From contig WELB01000093.1 in assembly GCA_009602725.1 (NCBI GenBank), positions 110,157 through 157,806 on the forward strand: a stretch of DNA of 47,650 bases. The letters run 5' to 3'. Positions 11,318 through 22,463 of this stretch are shown one piece after another. The translations under genes and the position numbers were made by a program. Every line of letters begins with the position of its first letter. Positions within the stretch are counted from its first letter, which is position 1. This DNA is from Spirogloea muscicola (Eukaryota > Streptophyta > Zygnematophyceae > Spirogloeales > Spirogloeaceae). Under the pieces are notes generated by a model. That model worked only from the letters and a program-made list of their open reading frames with translations, was not told the DNA's origin and did no database searches.

Positions 11318-11894
11318 AACTTGAAGTTGAGAGTGCAGCCCGGGTCATCTGCCACCCAGCGCCTGCTGCCTCAATTGATTCTGGACAGCTGCCAGTGACC
11401 AAAATGCCCCACTTGCGGCCTGCTTTAGAAGCCTGCGCTTGTATGATGCAATAGTGAAAACATTTTGCAGGCACCACCCTGCCTGTTAAGAGCAAGTGGT
11501 TGTCAGCCCGAAGGGCTTGACAAACTGGCGCTTGCCTCCCTGCAAATCTTGCCCAAACTATTCACTTGCACCTAATCCTCAGAACAGTGCATGTCTACAG
11601 GTGCCTCAATATCTGCCTTCATTCCTGATACTCTTGAGCTCTCATTGCGGCATATGCTAACTGCTTGGCAGTGTGATACTGGACCCCATAATTACCACAA
11701 GCGGCCCAACAGTCGAACTACGCTTCTGTCTAACGAGTGATGGATATTGCCAGCATATTCACGTGCCTTTGGCTTTTGACTAATTGAAAGAAAGGACTTC
11801 GCCACCACAGCAGGGCAGACTTAGGGAGATGAAGCAAAACCATGTGTCGCAAATTATGTGATCTGCGTTCAATGCAACCCTTGTCATGTCAATC
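11318..11894. other. Tail-to-tail intergenic region
   Basis: Separates the ends of the convergent cyclin and MYND genes and should contain both 3' untranslated regions. No gene, repeat or RNA gene is evident. Confidence 0.5.
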
Positions 11895-14800
11895 TCAGGT
11901 GCCCAAGCATCCTGCGATCCTGCGCTGCGGAGCGCTCGTCTCTGACCAACCGAAGATGAAGGCATTTGAGAAGGCCGGCAGAAGAAAGCCGCTGCTGAGC
12001 TGGGGGTAAGGACAGCGGAAGGGGTTCACTTGCACCTGGCCAGCAGAAGAGAAGATCATCAGGGAAACGTCAGCTAGCAAGCTTGTCAATAGCAGCAGCT
12101 TGCAGATCGTCTGCAAGCTGCTGAACCTTAGTGACAGCTAAGGAGCAGCAGTGCAGAAGCGGTAGTCTGCAGGCCGGCTACCTCCGCGTGCTGGAAATGC
12201 TGCAAGGGCTCCGTCATTAGGCAAAGTCCAGTATAAAGATATACCAAATCTGGTAACACCAAGAGAGGGGGAGAGTGCATGCAACAAGAGAGGGGACTGA
12301 AGTATTCACTTGAATAGAAGGCTTGATTAGTGGAGCAGCCGCGGCCATGGCACGTGCTGCTAGCAAGGCAGCCTCTTCGCAGTAGTCCGTGAAGACAGCA
12401 GCGCAGCCCGCCGACGAGAGCAGCTTCTGGCAAAGAAGAAAGCCCTTCCATTATGTATAGCACAACAAGGCAAGGTCCACAGGGGGACCTCTCTTGCTAT
12501 ATCCACTTCCTGGTAGGAGCAGATCAGAAGGTACAGAATCGTGTCAAATTGGCACTTTGAGATGCTTGGACAGACTTACAAGAGTGGGCTGCCATGTTGT
12601 GTAAGCAGCCAAGCCTGCATCGGGCGCCAGGACCAGATCGGGACAAGAATCCTGTGACCAAGCACATCAGGGCGTCTTGGTCAAATCCAAAGTCCACATG
12701 TTGTAACTCACTCTCTTGCACAGATGTGTCTGAATGCTACATTTTTGTACAGGAGGGGCCTACCATTTTCATATAACTGTATGTATGTTGCTGATGCCTG
12801 ACAATACAAATCTGCTGCCGTGCTAATACTGCATCCTACATGAGTCAGAACGGAGGTGGACTCTTGTGGCCTACAACTTTAGCAGTACAGAGTTAGATGT
12901 GCCTCAAACGTTTCAAATTGGTATAGGAGGTATGCCTTCAGAGCAGTTGCAACAATGTCGTGGTACAAGCCTTTGTGGAATGTCAACTCCAGCAACGGCG
13001 TACAAATGCCTCGCTTGTGGGGTGTAGCTGCAGGCTCTATAAGCTCCTCATGCTGCCTTGAAGCCTCTGCCAACGGGCTCATAGAGTCGCGAGGAAGATA
13101 GCAACGTCTCGCATGCCTGCCTATGATGTCGTCATGCAGGAAAAAAGGAGGCAGCTTCAGCTCCAATTTGAGGCCCATATGTCGTAAACGAGGCACTCTA
13201 CCAACTGAGCTAAGTGCGCTGACTGATACATGGTCAATGCAACATGAAGTGCAAGGCTGCAAGCCAACTTTGAGCAGCTAGCACCTGCTCCTGCAAAGAC
13301 CCCTCCTTCTGTAAGATGGGACAGGAAAGAGAACCGTGACTACCAGGATGATGGAACAGCAGGCCCGACACAATGAATCTGGAGGCAGTCTATTGGCAGC
13401 AGAAGCAAGAGCTCCGTGAACACATCCAATGCTTGGAGCTCCTTGTCCGCACCTGATACATAACAATGACTTGCCAATTGACATGCTTCCCTCCGGGCCA
13501 GCATGACAATGGCAGCAACAGACTACCTCAAGCAAAGCCAGAAACCATCAAGGAAGCAGGTTGCTGCAGCTGCTGTGGCACCTGAGCAAGCAACAAATGC
13601 AGGCCATGCTTTGCATCGGCCCTCACCAATGAGGTGGACAACCACGAGCTCCCGCCGCGTGCAGGGCGTAGTGATTGAAGACAAGTTGAGGGCATGATAC
13701 ACAGTCAGCGGCTGGCAAAGCACGCCCCACCAGAAACACTAGTCAGATGACAGGTCAAGACATGTCAGACGCTGCAGCAGTGATTGGACGGACATGAGCA
13801 ACATTTTGCAAAAGAGGCTGCAGCTGACTGCACTCTGTTGCGGCACAGTCCTTGAGCTTGAGCGACCAGCTCCAGAATGAGCGCGTGAGCTCACCAGGTG
13901 CAACAGGAGGGCAGCAGGAGAGTCTAGCGGCAGGCCACTCCATGCATAGTAGTCTTGCCAGGTCGCCAACTGGTGGGCTGGTGCGTCAGCCGTGGAAGCT
14001 GCGGCAACCGAGGGCAGCCTTCAAGGACGAGCGAATGCAGGAGTGCATGCTGCCCACACGCACCGCACAGGCGCTGACACGGAAATGCTGAGGAAGTATG
14101 CTTGAGGGAGATGGGCTCACAATTGGCAATGAGAATTTTTGACACGCAAGTCTCACAATGAAAGATCGATGCAGACGGCCTTGAGGGGAGGGACTGCTAA
14201 CAGACTTATGCAGCTTAACAAGCTCTGAGCAGCGCAGTAATCAGTACCTGTTCATTGGCTCACCTCGCCTGGACGTCTTGAATACAGACAACCGCCAGTC
14301 TTCAACACCCCTGGCCAGCAGGGCAGGTACCACGGACTCTCAGCAAAGTATGATCTGAATCTGGCAATTATCTCTACTTTCTCCATATCGGTCTTCTGCC
14401 AATCTGCCGATCATTTCCCAAACTCCTTGGGGCTGCATTCTTGTTGTTAGATGCTGCTTCGCGGTGATTCATGCTAAACCTGGCGCAATGGGACTGTCAC
14501 AGCCAGAGCCAAGAGGCAAGTCTTCACCCTCCCGAGGGGCCAGGCGCAGCGGCGCTACCCGGAGGCCAGAAGTGGGCCGCAGCCGGGCCTTGGCAGCCAC
14601 ACAGCGCCGACCAGAGGCCGCGGCCGTGCAAGCCCCGGTGGTCCAGGAACGCGCAGAGCGTCGGCTTCCCAATGCGCACCTGCGAAGAAAGGCTTAAGGG
14701 GTTTACGGTTTGAGGTTTGGGGTTTTCACGACTAGGGTTTTATGTTGTTGAGTCAAAGGGTTTAGGATGTAGGGTTTGGGTATTGGGTTTAGGGTAACAG

Positions 14801-15333
14801 GGTATGGGCAAGCGAGGGCAAGAGCTCTGAGGCCGAGCAATGGCTTGAGGCAAGCAAGGAGAGCCTGGCCCAGCTGCGCACCGCCTGTGCAGCCTCGGGA
14901 GCCCAGGTGAAGGGCAGGTCGAGGAGCTCCGGCGCGCGCCGCATCTGGCCCGCCATGCGCTCGCACGCCTCCCCGTGCTCCAGGCCCCAGTGCAGCGCCT
15001 GCCAAGCGTTCCCGGCATCGCCACGAAGCTCCCGTCAGCGGCGGCCTCTACGCATGGCGGCGAGGCGGCAAAGGCGTCCCCAACGGGGTCGCGCATTGGG
15101 GATCGGGCCTCCAGGCGCGCGTCTAGCGGCGCGCGAGAGTCGGGCGAGGCGCCGCGCGCCTGGTGGGCGGCGGTGCAGTAGACGACGGCGCCGCAGCTGC
15201 CGCAGGGCGCCGAGGCGGGGCTGCCGCAGAGCTGGCACTCGTGGCTTTGCGCCTCCTCGCCGCCGCCGCCTCCGCCGCCGCCGCCGTCGGCGGCCGCGGC
15301 GGCCTCCCGCTCGCCTGGCGCGGCTCGGGCCAT
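11895..15333 (-). CDS. MSS51-like MYND zinc-finger protein
   Basis: The MYND finger is coded by 15160-15333 (CQLCG, CGSC, VVYCTAAHQ) and 14882-14998 (ALHWGLEHGEACERM), giving the C-x2-C, C-x2-C, YC-x3-H, H-x3-C order. Then follow 14679 downward (TLCAFLDHRGLHGRGLW), an exon ending at 13895 (WQDYYAWSGLPLDSPAALLL), 13627-13711 (PLTVYHALNL, LVVVHLIG), 13344-13452 (KELQALDVFTELLLLLP, VGPAVP), 12954-13209, 12580-12651 (PDLVLAPDAGLAAYTTWQPT), 12310-12426 (VFTDYCEEAA) and 11895-12035 (VNPFRCP). This is the full C-terminal domain of MSS51-type MYND proteins, which in fungi act in mitochondrial translation; the algal role is unknown. Intron 14999-15159 appears to use a GC donor. The exon or exons between about 14600 and 14010 are not resolved. 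Intron 14680-14881 contains telomere-like sequence. Confidence 0.85.
13181..13219 (-). pseudogene. tRNA-Val-like 5' half
   Basis: The minus strand reads ACTTAGCTCAGTTGGTAGAG followed by TGCCTCGTTTACGAC. This matches, from memory of tRNA consensus, the end of the acceptor stem, the whole D arm and the anticodon arm of a tRNA-Val with a TAC anticodon, of the plastid or bacterial kind. No T arm or matching 3' acceptor strand follows, so it is not a functional tRNA gene. It overlaps the splice acceptor and first codons of the exon 12954-13209 of the MYND gene. Confidence 0.45.
14700..14812 (+). repeat. Degenerate interstitial telomere-like tract
   Basis: About eight imperfect copies of TTTAGGG-like units are visible, for example GGGTTTAGGG at 14787-14796 and GGGTTTAGG near 14758-14766, with intervening G/T-rich variants. 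The tract lies wholly inside intron 14680-14881 of the MYND gene. Confidence 0.75.
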
Positions 15334-17345
15334 GCCAAGGCTGCTGGGGGGTGAAGGAATGGAGCTCGTGTGGAGTGGAGGCGGGGCTTTGAGAGAAGGA
15401 GAGTGTATTAAGAGATGGAGGGCCATGTGTGGCCAAGTACAAAGGTAAGCACATTGACAAATGTACGTCACCCTGAGAGAAGGTGTGCGGCGTGCATGGA
15501 CTGGAAAGAAATAGCTCTTCCAATCAATGCAATGGCTGTGAGAGGCCAGCCCATAGGAATGTACTAGGAAACTACATGCCGAGTAACTTTTAGTAGTAAC
15601 CACGAGTGAAGAAAATGCGTGTATATTAAGAGATGGGAAGGCCATGTGTGGCCAAGAGTGAAGAAAGGGCTAGCCCGTTGAGGATATGGGCTGGAACAGC
15701 CAGCCCAAGAAAAAACGAGTGAGGAGCCGCAAATCAGAAAGAAGCAGTCAGAAAGCAATCCCCCTGTGCTCACCCTTGGGTACTAAATGTCACCTTAGGT
15801 ACCTTAGATTAGGTCTCCGCGTTATGTAGCCTTGTTTAGTCTGCACTCGACTCTGCCTGAACAATGTATTGGCTTGAATTGGCCTCCCTTTCAATTCATG
15901 CGCCCCGCGCGCCTTCTCCCCCTGACGAAAGAAAGTGCTCGCCCATAGAGAAGAGGAGCTGGCAACCGACCTGCTGTTGCTCACTCGTGCGTATTGAGCT
16001 TCCCTAGTTTGCTGTTGTGTTTGGTAGAGTAGTCCTTCTTTGGTAGAGTAGTCCTTCTTCTGTCCAGGGGACCCACTTCCAGGACCCTAGCATCTCTGAT
16101 CTGCGGCTGCTCAGCAGGAATTACTGAGTCATTCGTAGCTGCTTTGTTTCTTCTTGTGCTTGTCTTTCTTAGCGCTTCCCCTGGCTCCCTTCTCGTACTT
16201 TGTCCATTCTTTTTTGGGCTGGCTGTTCCAGCCCCTATCCTCAATGGGCGAGCTCTTTCTTTCTTCTTTGGCATCTCTTTCTTTGGCTTTGGACATTGTC
16301 CATTCTTTTTAGGCTGGCTTTGCCAGCCCCTCTTCTCTATGGGCGAGCCCTTTCTTCTTGGCAAGCCAGCCCGAAATAAAATGGACAATGTCCAAAGCCA
16401 AAAGGAAAAGAAGAAGTGGCACTCGCAATGGGGGCAAGGGCTGCAAAAAGCCAGCCCAAAAAGAATTGACAAAGGTTCGGAGGGGCCTACAAGCGTAAAG
16501 AAGAAAAAGGTGCCGTAAAAGGACTACACTGCAAAACACTAGACGATGCAGAGGGAAGCTCAGTAACCGCAGGTGAGTAACCTCAAGTCAGAGTTGCTCG
16601 CTGCAGGGAAAGAGGCACTGCGCCGAGAGCCAGAGGCAGCAGCCATATGCTATGTCTGCTATGTCTACGAAAGCCAGAGGCCGCAGCAAGAGCACGGCCA
16701 AAGAATGGAGTGTATACTGAGTGAGGGAGGAAACGTGCCTCTTTGAAAAGGGGGCGATGGAGGGCCTGAGTGTAAGTGGCTCTCTAAAGGGGGCAAGGGC
16801 TGTAAAAGCCAGCCCGAATACAGATTGACAAGGTTCGAAGGGGCCAAAAGCGCTGTCTCAAAACTGGGGTAGGATGGATCGCTCAATAACCACGAGTGAG
16901 GAGCCGCAATACCGGAAGGCTAGCTGCCGGAAAGCAATCCCCCTGACCAAAGCCAGAGGCTGCAGCGAGAGCACGGCCAGCACGGAGGTGCAAGGCGTGG
17001 GCCATTGTACATCACCTGCTGCTAAGCTGACCCGCTCAGTAACCACGAGTTAGCACGTAGAGACAGCACGCAACGCTAAGTGATGCCCAAATGACGGCAA
17101 ATGACAAGCCCTTGTGCCACTAGCTAAGCTCGACCAGCTTCCTGGTGCAAAGCATGAGCAAAGGGGGCAAGGGCTGCGAAGGGCCGGCCAACGAAAGTAT
17201 GGCAAGGTCCAGAGTGAGCTTTCTGAAGGGGGCGAGGGCTGTGAAAAGCCAGCCCGGAAGAAGTTGACAAGGTCCGACAGGGCCGAGAAGTCGGATAGCG
17301 AATAGACAAGGCTTACTACGACGAGGCTCAGAGCACGGGGTTGGG
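15334..17345. repeat. Nested retroelement tails upstream of the MYND gene
   Basis: Several copies on both strands. A type C block (TGTATTAAGAGATGGAGGGCC, GGCCAAGTACAAAGG) occurs at 15405-15470 and again at 15615-15655, inverted relative to 6690. A type B hairpin lies at 15668-15712 (-). A plus-strand copy ends DLRLLSRNY-stop near 16127 with a type B tail to about 16360. Minus-strand copies end LTRGY-stop near 16887 and 17040. GGGGGC-AGGGCTGTGAAA-GCCAGCCC blocks recur at 16432, 16788, 17162 and 17229. No gene is recognisable here. Confidence 0.55.
16282..16404. repeat. Large imperfect inverted repeat
   Basis: The left arm 16282-16324 (CTTTGGCTTTGGACATTGTC, then CATTC, ending GGCTGGCTTTGCC) pairs with the right arm 16360-16404 with few mismatches across about 43 bases. 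The loop is about 35 bases and contains a tail B 'ATGGGCGAGCCC' block. It probably formed by head-to-head insertion of two tail B copies. Confidence 0.65.
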
Positions 17346-17745
17346 GTTTTTAAGGAGGCCCTAGAAGGACAAGGAAGCAGGGGGGTGGGTTTGGGGGCGC
17401 AGCGGGCCTCGTCAGCACGCGATCCGCGCCGGGCCCCAAGCAGCCAAGATGGCGCAGCGGACGGCCAGAGACCCGCCACTTGGCTGCTGTGCCACGCGTC
17501 GGCCTGCAATGCAACCCCAGCTGCTGCCTGGGAGGAAATCCGGCAGGCTCGAAGGAAATTCCTCGACGATGGAGGGGCGGCTTTCCTCGAAAGCCGGCAC
17601 GCCGACGACGCCCATCCCCCGCCATTGCTGCCGTCGCCGCCAGCGCCAGCGGCGGGCCTACGCTTGGCGGGCGGCGGGGCGCGCCCGCGGCCGCGCGAGC
17701 GCATGCCAGCCCCGTCACTAGGCCGCCGGTGGACGAGGCGCGGCC

Positions 17746-19472
17746 ATGGCGGCGGTGCGCGGCGGCGGCAGCGGCGGCGGGACGATACTGCCGGCTGCGG
17801 CGGCGGGGCTGCTGCTGCTCCTCCTGCTCCTCGCCTGCGGCGGTGCGGCGGAGACCATGCGCTGGGAGGATTGCGGTGAGCACCTCCGACTCCCTCCTTC
17901 CACTGCCTCCCTCTTGATACATGTACCCATGTCGCCAAACCACCTACCACAAGGCCTCAGGTTGTGGGTCCTGCGTGACACCTCCGGCCGGCCACTGCGC
18001 CTTGTTCACCCCGTCACTTACGCGCTGCTTGACCGGCAGCTTACTACCGGAATTGTGGCCTTAATGAGGTTGTCCAGGCGCTACTAAGTTCGCCTAGCCC
18101 ACCAATACGAGCTGCTTGTGTAGGAGTGGTAGACGTGCATCATGATACGAAGAGCTGTCTGTTTGAGAAGCTTCCCTCCTTCCCGTACCATTGGTTGGCT
18201 AGCTGCTACAGCAACGTCTACCTCTCTGGCAGGCGTTCTGCTTGCACAGATAACATAGGTGCAAATCTGTGTCGCTTCTGTTTGTCTGCTTGCAGCATCA
18301 AAGCTGTCAATTTAGGGGATTCGTGGAATTCTTGCCACCCTTATTATTGCATGTATATATAAAACAATTGGGGTTTATTTTATGAGCCAGCAGTGCTTCA
18401 ATTTGTCGCTAATCATGTGTTTTCTGTTGTTGCAGGCAGTGTGGACGATGAGGTGACCCTGAAGGACGTGCAGATGAGCCCAGATCCTGCCGTGAGCGGC
18501 GAGAGCTTTACGTTCACCCTCCCTGCCACCGCTAGTGCGTACTCTTGCCCCTCGCATTTGTCGGCATGGTACTGTTGTTGACCCGCTCTCTTGACAAAGG
18601 CTGCCTGCACCTGGGCTATGCGGCCTTCAAATGTAAGGCTGAGCTAGGTCTGGTAGTAACAAGTTTGGCATCCTCTAGGCACGGAATCTATCTGATGCAC
18701 TAGAATAGCAGAATTTCGCTAGCAGAGAGGAGCTGGTGAGCATCTCATACAGAACTGCTGACACTCCCATGCCCAAATCTTGCTACGCAGATGTTCAGAT
18801 TGATGGAGGCAAAGTGTTTGTGAGCGTGTTCTACCGAGGCATACCTGTCCACATTGAGAGGGATAATCTTTGCGACAAGACCGATTGCCCAGTCCCGGAG
18901 GGCGACTTTGTCTTCAAGAATTCCCAAGCCCTTCCCAACATCACACCGCCGGTGAGTTTCAAGCCCATGAGCTGAGGACACCTTTGAGAGCACACAGGAG
19001 TAAGGAAGAGCTGCCTCTATGTTTGACACACACGCCCTGCTTTCTTCATCTGCTGACTGAAGGCTTGTGCATCTTATGTTGACTGTGCTTGAGCTAGAGT
19101 CACTTCTTTGTTTCTAAGTAGCTATTTCGGAGCTTTGTGGGTGTAGGCATCTGCTAACAAGTTGACGTGCTCGTCTCTACACAGGGGCCGTACAAAGTAA
19201 AGCTTGTGGCCAAAGATCAGAACGATAGTCAGCTCTTCTGTACGAACATCCAATTTGACATTGTTAGATCAACTAGAAGCACTGCATTCACCATAGAGCA
19301 GCTTGAGAAGGAGCGTGCAGCCTGGCTGCAGGAGAGGTCAAAACAAGCCAGCGACATGCTTCAAGATGCCCTTCGAGAGACTATGAATCAATTCGATCAG
19401 GACTCCCTCGACCACCTCCCAGTTGCACGCCGTGGACGCCGCTGGGGCGGCAAGCTTCTGCACCAGGAGTGA
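17746..19472 (+). CDS. ML-domain (NPC2-like) lipid-binding protein
   Basis: Exons 17746-17875, 18436-18534, 18791-18951 and 19185-19472 join in phase to 225 residues. A signal peptide (MAAVRGGGSGGG then a leucine/alanine-rich core LLLLLLLLA) is followed by the ML domain: WEDCGSVDDEVTLKDVQMSP, FTFTLPATA, GGKVFVSVFYRGIPVH, LCDKTDCPVPEGDF, and PYKVKLVAKDQNDSQLFC. Cysteines sit where NPC2-family proteins have them. These secreted or lysosomal/vacuolar proteins bind sterols or phospholipids. Beyond the domain there is an unusual helical, charged extension of about 65 residues (IEQLEKERAAWLQERSKQ) ending in a basic RRGRRWGGK patch. NPC2 proteins normally stop at the domain end. Confidence 0.85.
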
Positions 19473-19952
19473 CAGGGCCGGCCTGTATCTTAGCAGTCTA
19501 CAATTTGCGATGCTGTCTCCTACATCTGAAAGCACAAGCGGCATGCAGATAGAGACGCCTTGTCTCCATTGGCTGCTGAAATTGTGCACATAGTTCAACG
19601 ACTGGCAAGCTATTACTTGCCTGGCGTGTATTGCCTTGCTACTATGGCCATCTGTCCTACTGTACAGATGCACTTGACTTTTCTCAACTTCTATTGCAAC
19701 TTATGGCCTGGTTGGCGAAATATGACATTGACAAAAAGATCTGCTTAATCTCATCTTGCTATATCATCGTCTGGCTAGAATTATGTCATTTTAGACTATT
19801 AACTTGAGGGCAGCGGTTGTTTGCTCAGCTCTCCAAGGGACTGTTACTGGCATAAGTTGCAATTTGTTCCCTTTAGCTTGCTTGCTTATGTGCAGTAAAA
19901 CTCCGCCCTTAGAAGCAGCTATCCTTGCTAAGGTTGCTGGCCCGATCTAAGC
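19473..19952. other. Tail-to-tail intergenic region
   Basis: Lies between the ends of the ML-domain and SNARE genes and should carry both 3' untranslated regions. Nothing else is recognisable. Confidence 0.5.
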
Positions 19953-21754
19953 TTAGAACCCGACAAAAACTACCATCAGTATGTACGTCAGCACAACAAC
20001 AAGGAGCAACACAATTACCACCTTGACCTGCACAAAGAACCAAATTGGCATCAGAATTGGTACAACTTTGAGAGCAGAAGAGAGAAATCTAACGAGCAAT
20101 TATGGCGCACACTGGAATAAGCTTTCAAAGTCTGCAATCAAGACAAAATCGAGTTGGAAAAAAGAGAAGAGGTCGTGTGAAAGACGCTAGTCTGCACAAA
20201 GCACTGTTGCCTGATACGTCAGTGAGGCTTGCTCCATCAGGCCCGCCACTCAGAAGCAAGCACTGACCTTCATATTGCGCCACCACATAACTCGTTGGAT
20301 CTCTTCACTTCTCCTTTGATATTGTCGAGCATGTGCAGCTAAGTCATCTGCAAAACCATGAGGCCTTAGAAGCTGAACCTTGTGCATGCCTCAGCATTCA
20401 GTCTGCATCATACACAACCACATCACACTTCGCTAGGACTACCGAGTATGCAAGGCTGCTCTTTAAATAGTGTAATGTGCTTGCAAAGCGCATCGGACCT
20501 CAGCTTACACCTGAGGCATTGCTGATATGAGCAGTACTTGGAGACCTGTCAAGGACCCTTTGGATGTTGCCCTGCATTACATGCTTCACCTCCTCCACCT
20601 GGAAGAAATCACATACCTCTTGTACCATCAGCCTTTGCCTTGAGACAATCTCCACCACAGTGCAGGCTATCCGACGACAAATGTGCCCGAGTGATATGTG
20701 TGCCTTTCAAACGTACTGACGGGTACTTAGCAAGCTCTAATGGATGAACTGCTGATGGCAGGGGGATCTCTTGTACCTCCATTTCCACAGCTGCCACCTT
20801 GTCTCGGCCTTTTACATCATCATACTGCAGGCACAACTTCAGCCAAGACCACAAATCGCTGCCATTCAGAGCCTGGAAAGTGCACAGTGATGCTTACGAA
20901 GGGTGTCATTTGATGTATGTGTTGCTGAGCTGCTTGCTGTGATCAGGTTGGTGCTTTGTAGGCTTGCAAACCACAGACTTATCACTTCTGTGGTCGACCA
21001 TCTACACTTGCCGGCCAATAGGCATCCGTCTGAAGTGCTAGAAGATGGACACAGCTGACCTCCTTCAGGAAAGGCCTCAGCTGCTCATCCAAGCCTCCTT
21101 CTGGCGCCAAGGCCAGAGCAGAGTGCTTGACCCTTTCCTGGATAAGTGCTATAACACTGTCGAGCAGAGCAAAGGCAAGCCGCCGAGGATATGATAGAGC
21201 CGTGACAACTGCACGGCATCAATGGACGACGATATGGTCATCTGCGACAACGAAAGAATAGCAGAATTCAAGCTCGCAGTGACGTGATCTGGTAGAAGTG
21301 GCCCAGCAAGTCCCAAAGGTCCTCTGATATCTTGGAATACTACGCAAGGCTGCTGCTGAAGCCCGAGCAAGGTCGGGCAGAGGAAGACCGAGACCAGCTA
21401 TGATGCTCGACTCCTCAGTGAGGAGATGAAGGGTGCCAACGCTCTCGTCCACTGTGATGGTCAGCCGGCTATGTGGCAGCAGCTTGCCACTCTTGACGAC
21501 CCTGCGCACCGTACTTCCCGTCTGTTTGCGGCACGCTCGCGCAGTCGGCCCGTGAGGACGATAGAGCTCGTGGCTCCAGGCTAGCACAGTGGTCAACTAC
21601 GCGCTATCCTGCTGAAAGCACGCCAATGGCCTGGAGGCTGAGGTAGAAGCGCGACGGTGGCCACAATGACCTACACGTAGCACATTGGAGGCGACGGCAC
21701 CTCCGCATTGACGCCATCCTTGCTGAAGGCCGCCACTTGAACGCCATCCACCAT
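19953..21754 (-). CDS. Longin-domain R-SNARE, SEC22-like
   Basis: Vesicle-fusion protein of the ER-Golgi or endosomal system. Exons on this strand: ending at 21675 (RMVDGVQVAAFSKDG), 21395-21501 (KLLPHSRLTITVDESVGTLH), 21060-21208 (VVTALSYPRRLAFALLDSVI), further exon(s) in about 20620-20880, 20546-20598 (VEEVKHVMQGNIQRVLDR), 20268-20347 (LAAHARQYQRRSEEIQRVMW, then WRNMK) and 19953-20027, the transmembrane tail (VVIVLLLVVVLTYILMVV). The longin core with YPRRLAF, the R-SNARE zero-layer arginine in VLDR and the tail anchor fit SEC22 or a related VAMP. The piece of SNARE motif that should link VLDR to the LAAHARQ part was not located, so one short exon is missing. The ATG at 21754 may be internal; the upstream residues LSVSR also look like longin sequence. 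Confidence 0.7.
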
Positions 21755-22194
21755 GCGGGACACTGACAGGTGACGCGTCTGGTCGTGCGCCTACACAGCG
21801 GGGCGCCGTGGCGGGACGCCAAGTCAGCGCCACTGCTCACACCGCATGTCGATACCCGCTGTAAGTCTTCCAAGCAGAAGAAGAGCCTCGACCAGTGTCG
21901 CGAGCGTCGCAGGGGGGGCTGGCGGAGAGCCAGAGAGGAGGGGGACACAAACCACGGCCATTGGCAGCAACTGGCCCCGGTCGGCGGCTGCTTTGGAAAG
22001 CGCGCGTCAGCGAGCCGGGAACTCGCCGCAGGACGCGCCGCCGCCACTGCCGCGACCGCCGCCGCCGGCGGGCGGGGCGGCGGCGGCCATGGCGACGGCC
22101 ATGGCGGGGCTCTGTACTCTTCCGAGACCGGCGCCGTGTCCTTTGACAGGATGAAACACGAAGCGCCCATCCGCTGTCGTCTCTTGCATATACG
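21755..22194. other. Divergent 5' region of SNARE and coiled-coil genes
   Basis: A GC-rich region between two oppositely oriented genes, likely holding both promoters. A Kozak-like GCCATGGCGACGGCCATGGCG at 22087-22107 could be a start of transcription-unit leaders or a first exon, but its frame stops after about 20 codons. No firm feature. Confidence 0.35.
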
Positions 22195-22300
22195 AATGCG
22201 GCTGCTAGCATAAAAGAGCGGCTGCGATAGGCCAGCCAGATGCATACAGGTGTTCATGACGGAGCCACAGACTATGCAGACAGGGCGCCNGGCGGCGGCG
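22195..22300 (-). repeat. Retroelement tail type A fragment at an assembly gap
   Basis: On the minus strand this is GGGCGCCCTGTCTGC followed by the GTCATGAACACCTGTATGCA block and the ATAGCAGCCGC-like end, the same as 428-540 and 4385-4510. An N at 22290 interrupts it just where GC-rich triplet sequence begins, so its 5' boundary is uncertain. Confidence 0.6.
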
Positions 22301-22463
22301 GCGGCGGCGGCGGCGCGGCGGAGGCCGCCTGGCTGGCGCCGTACGAGCAGCGGGCTGCCCAGGCGGAGGTGGGCGCGAGCCCGGGGCAGGGCAAGGGGCC
22401 CTGCTCCAGTCTGCCCCCGCTCCTGTGCCCGTCGCCGTTGCTGCTGCTCCTGCCATCGGCGGC

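Noticed and set aside
11900-14091. Plus-strand exon-like frames (for example VSDQPKMKAFEKAGRRKP and LEAVYWQQKQELREH)
   Set aside because: They are antisense to minus-strand exons that match the MSS51-like family across seven phase-consistent joins.
14740-15645. Single 301-residue minus-strand frame through the MYND region
   Set aside because: Only its 15160-15333 part is coding; beyond that the conserved MYND residues continue in another frame after an intron.
17746-17875. First thought to be a p24/emp24 transport protein, from its signal peptide
   Set aside because: The following exons give a clear ML domain and no GOLD domain or transmembrane tail.
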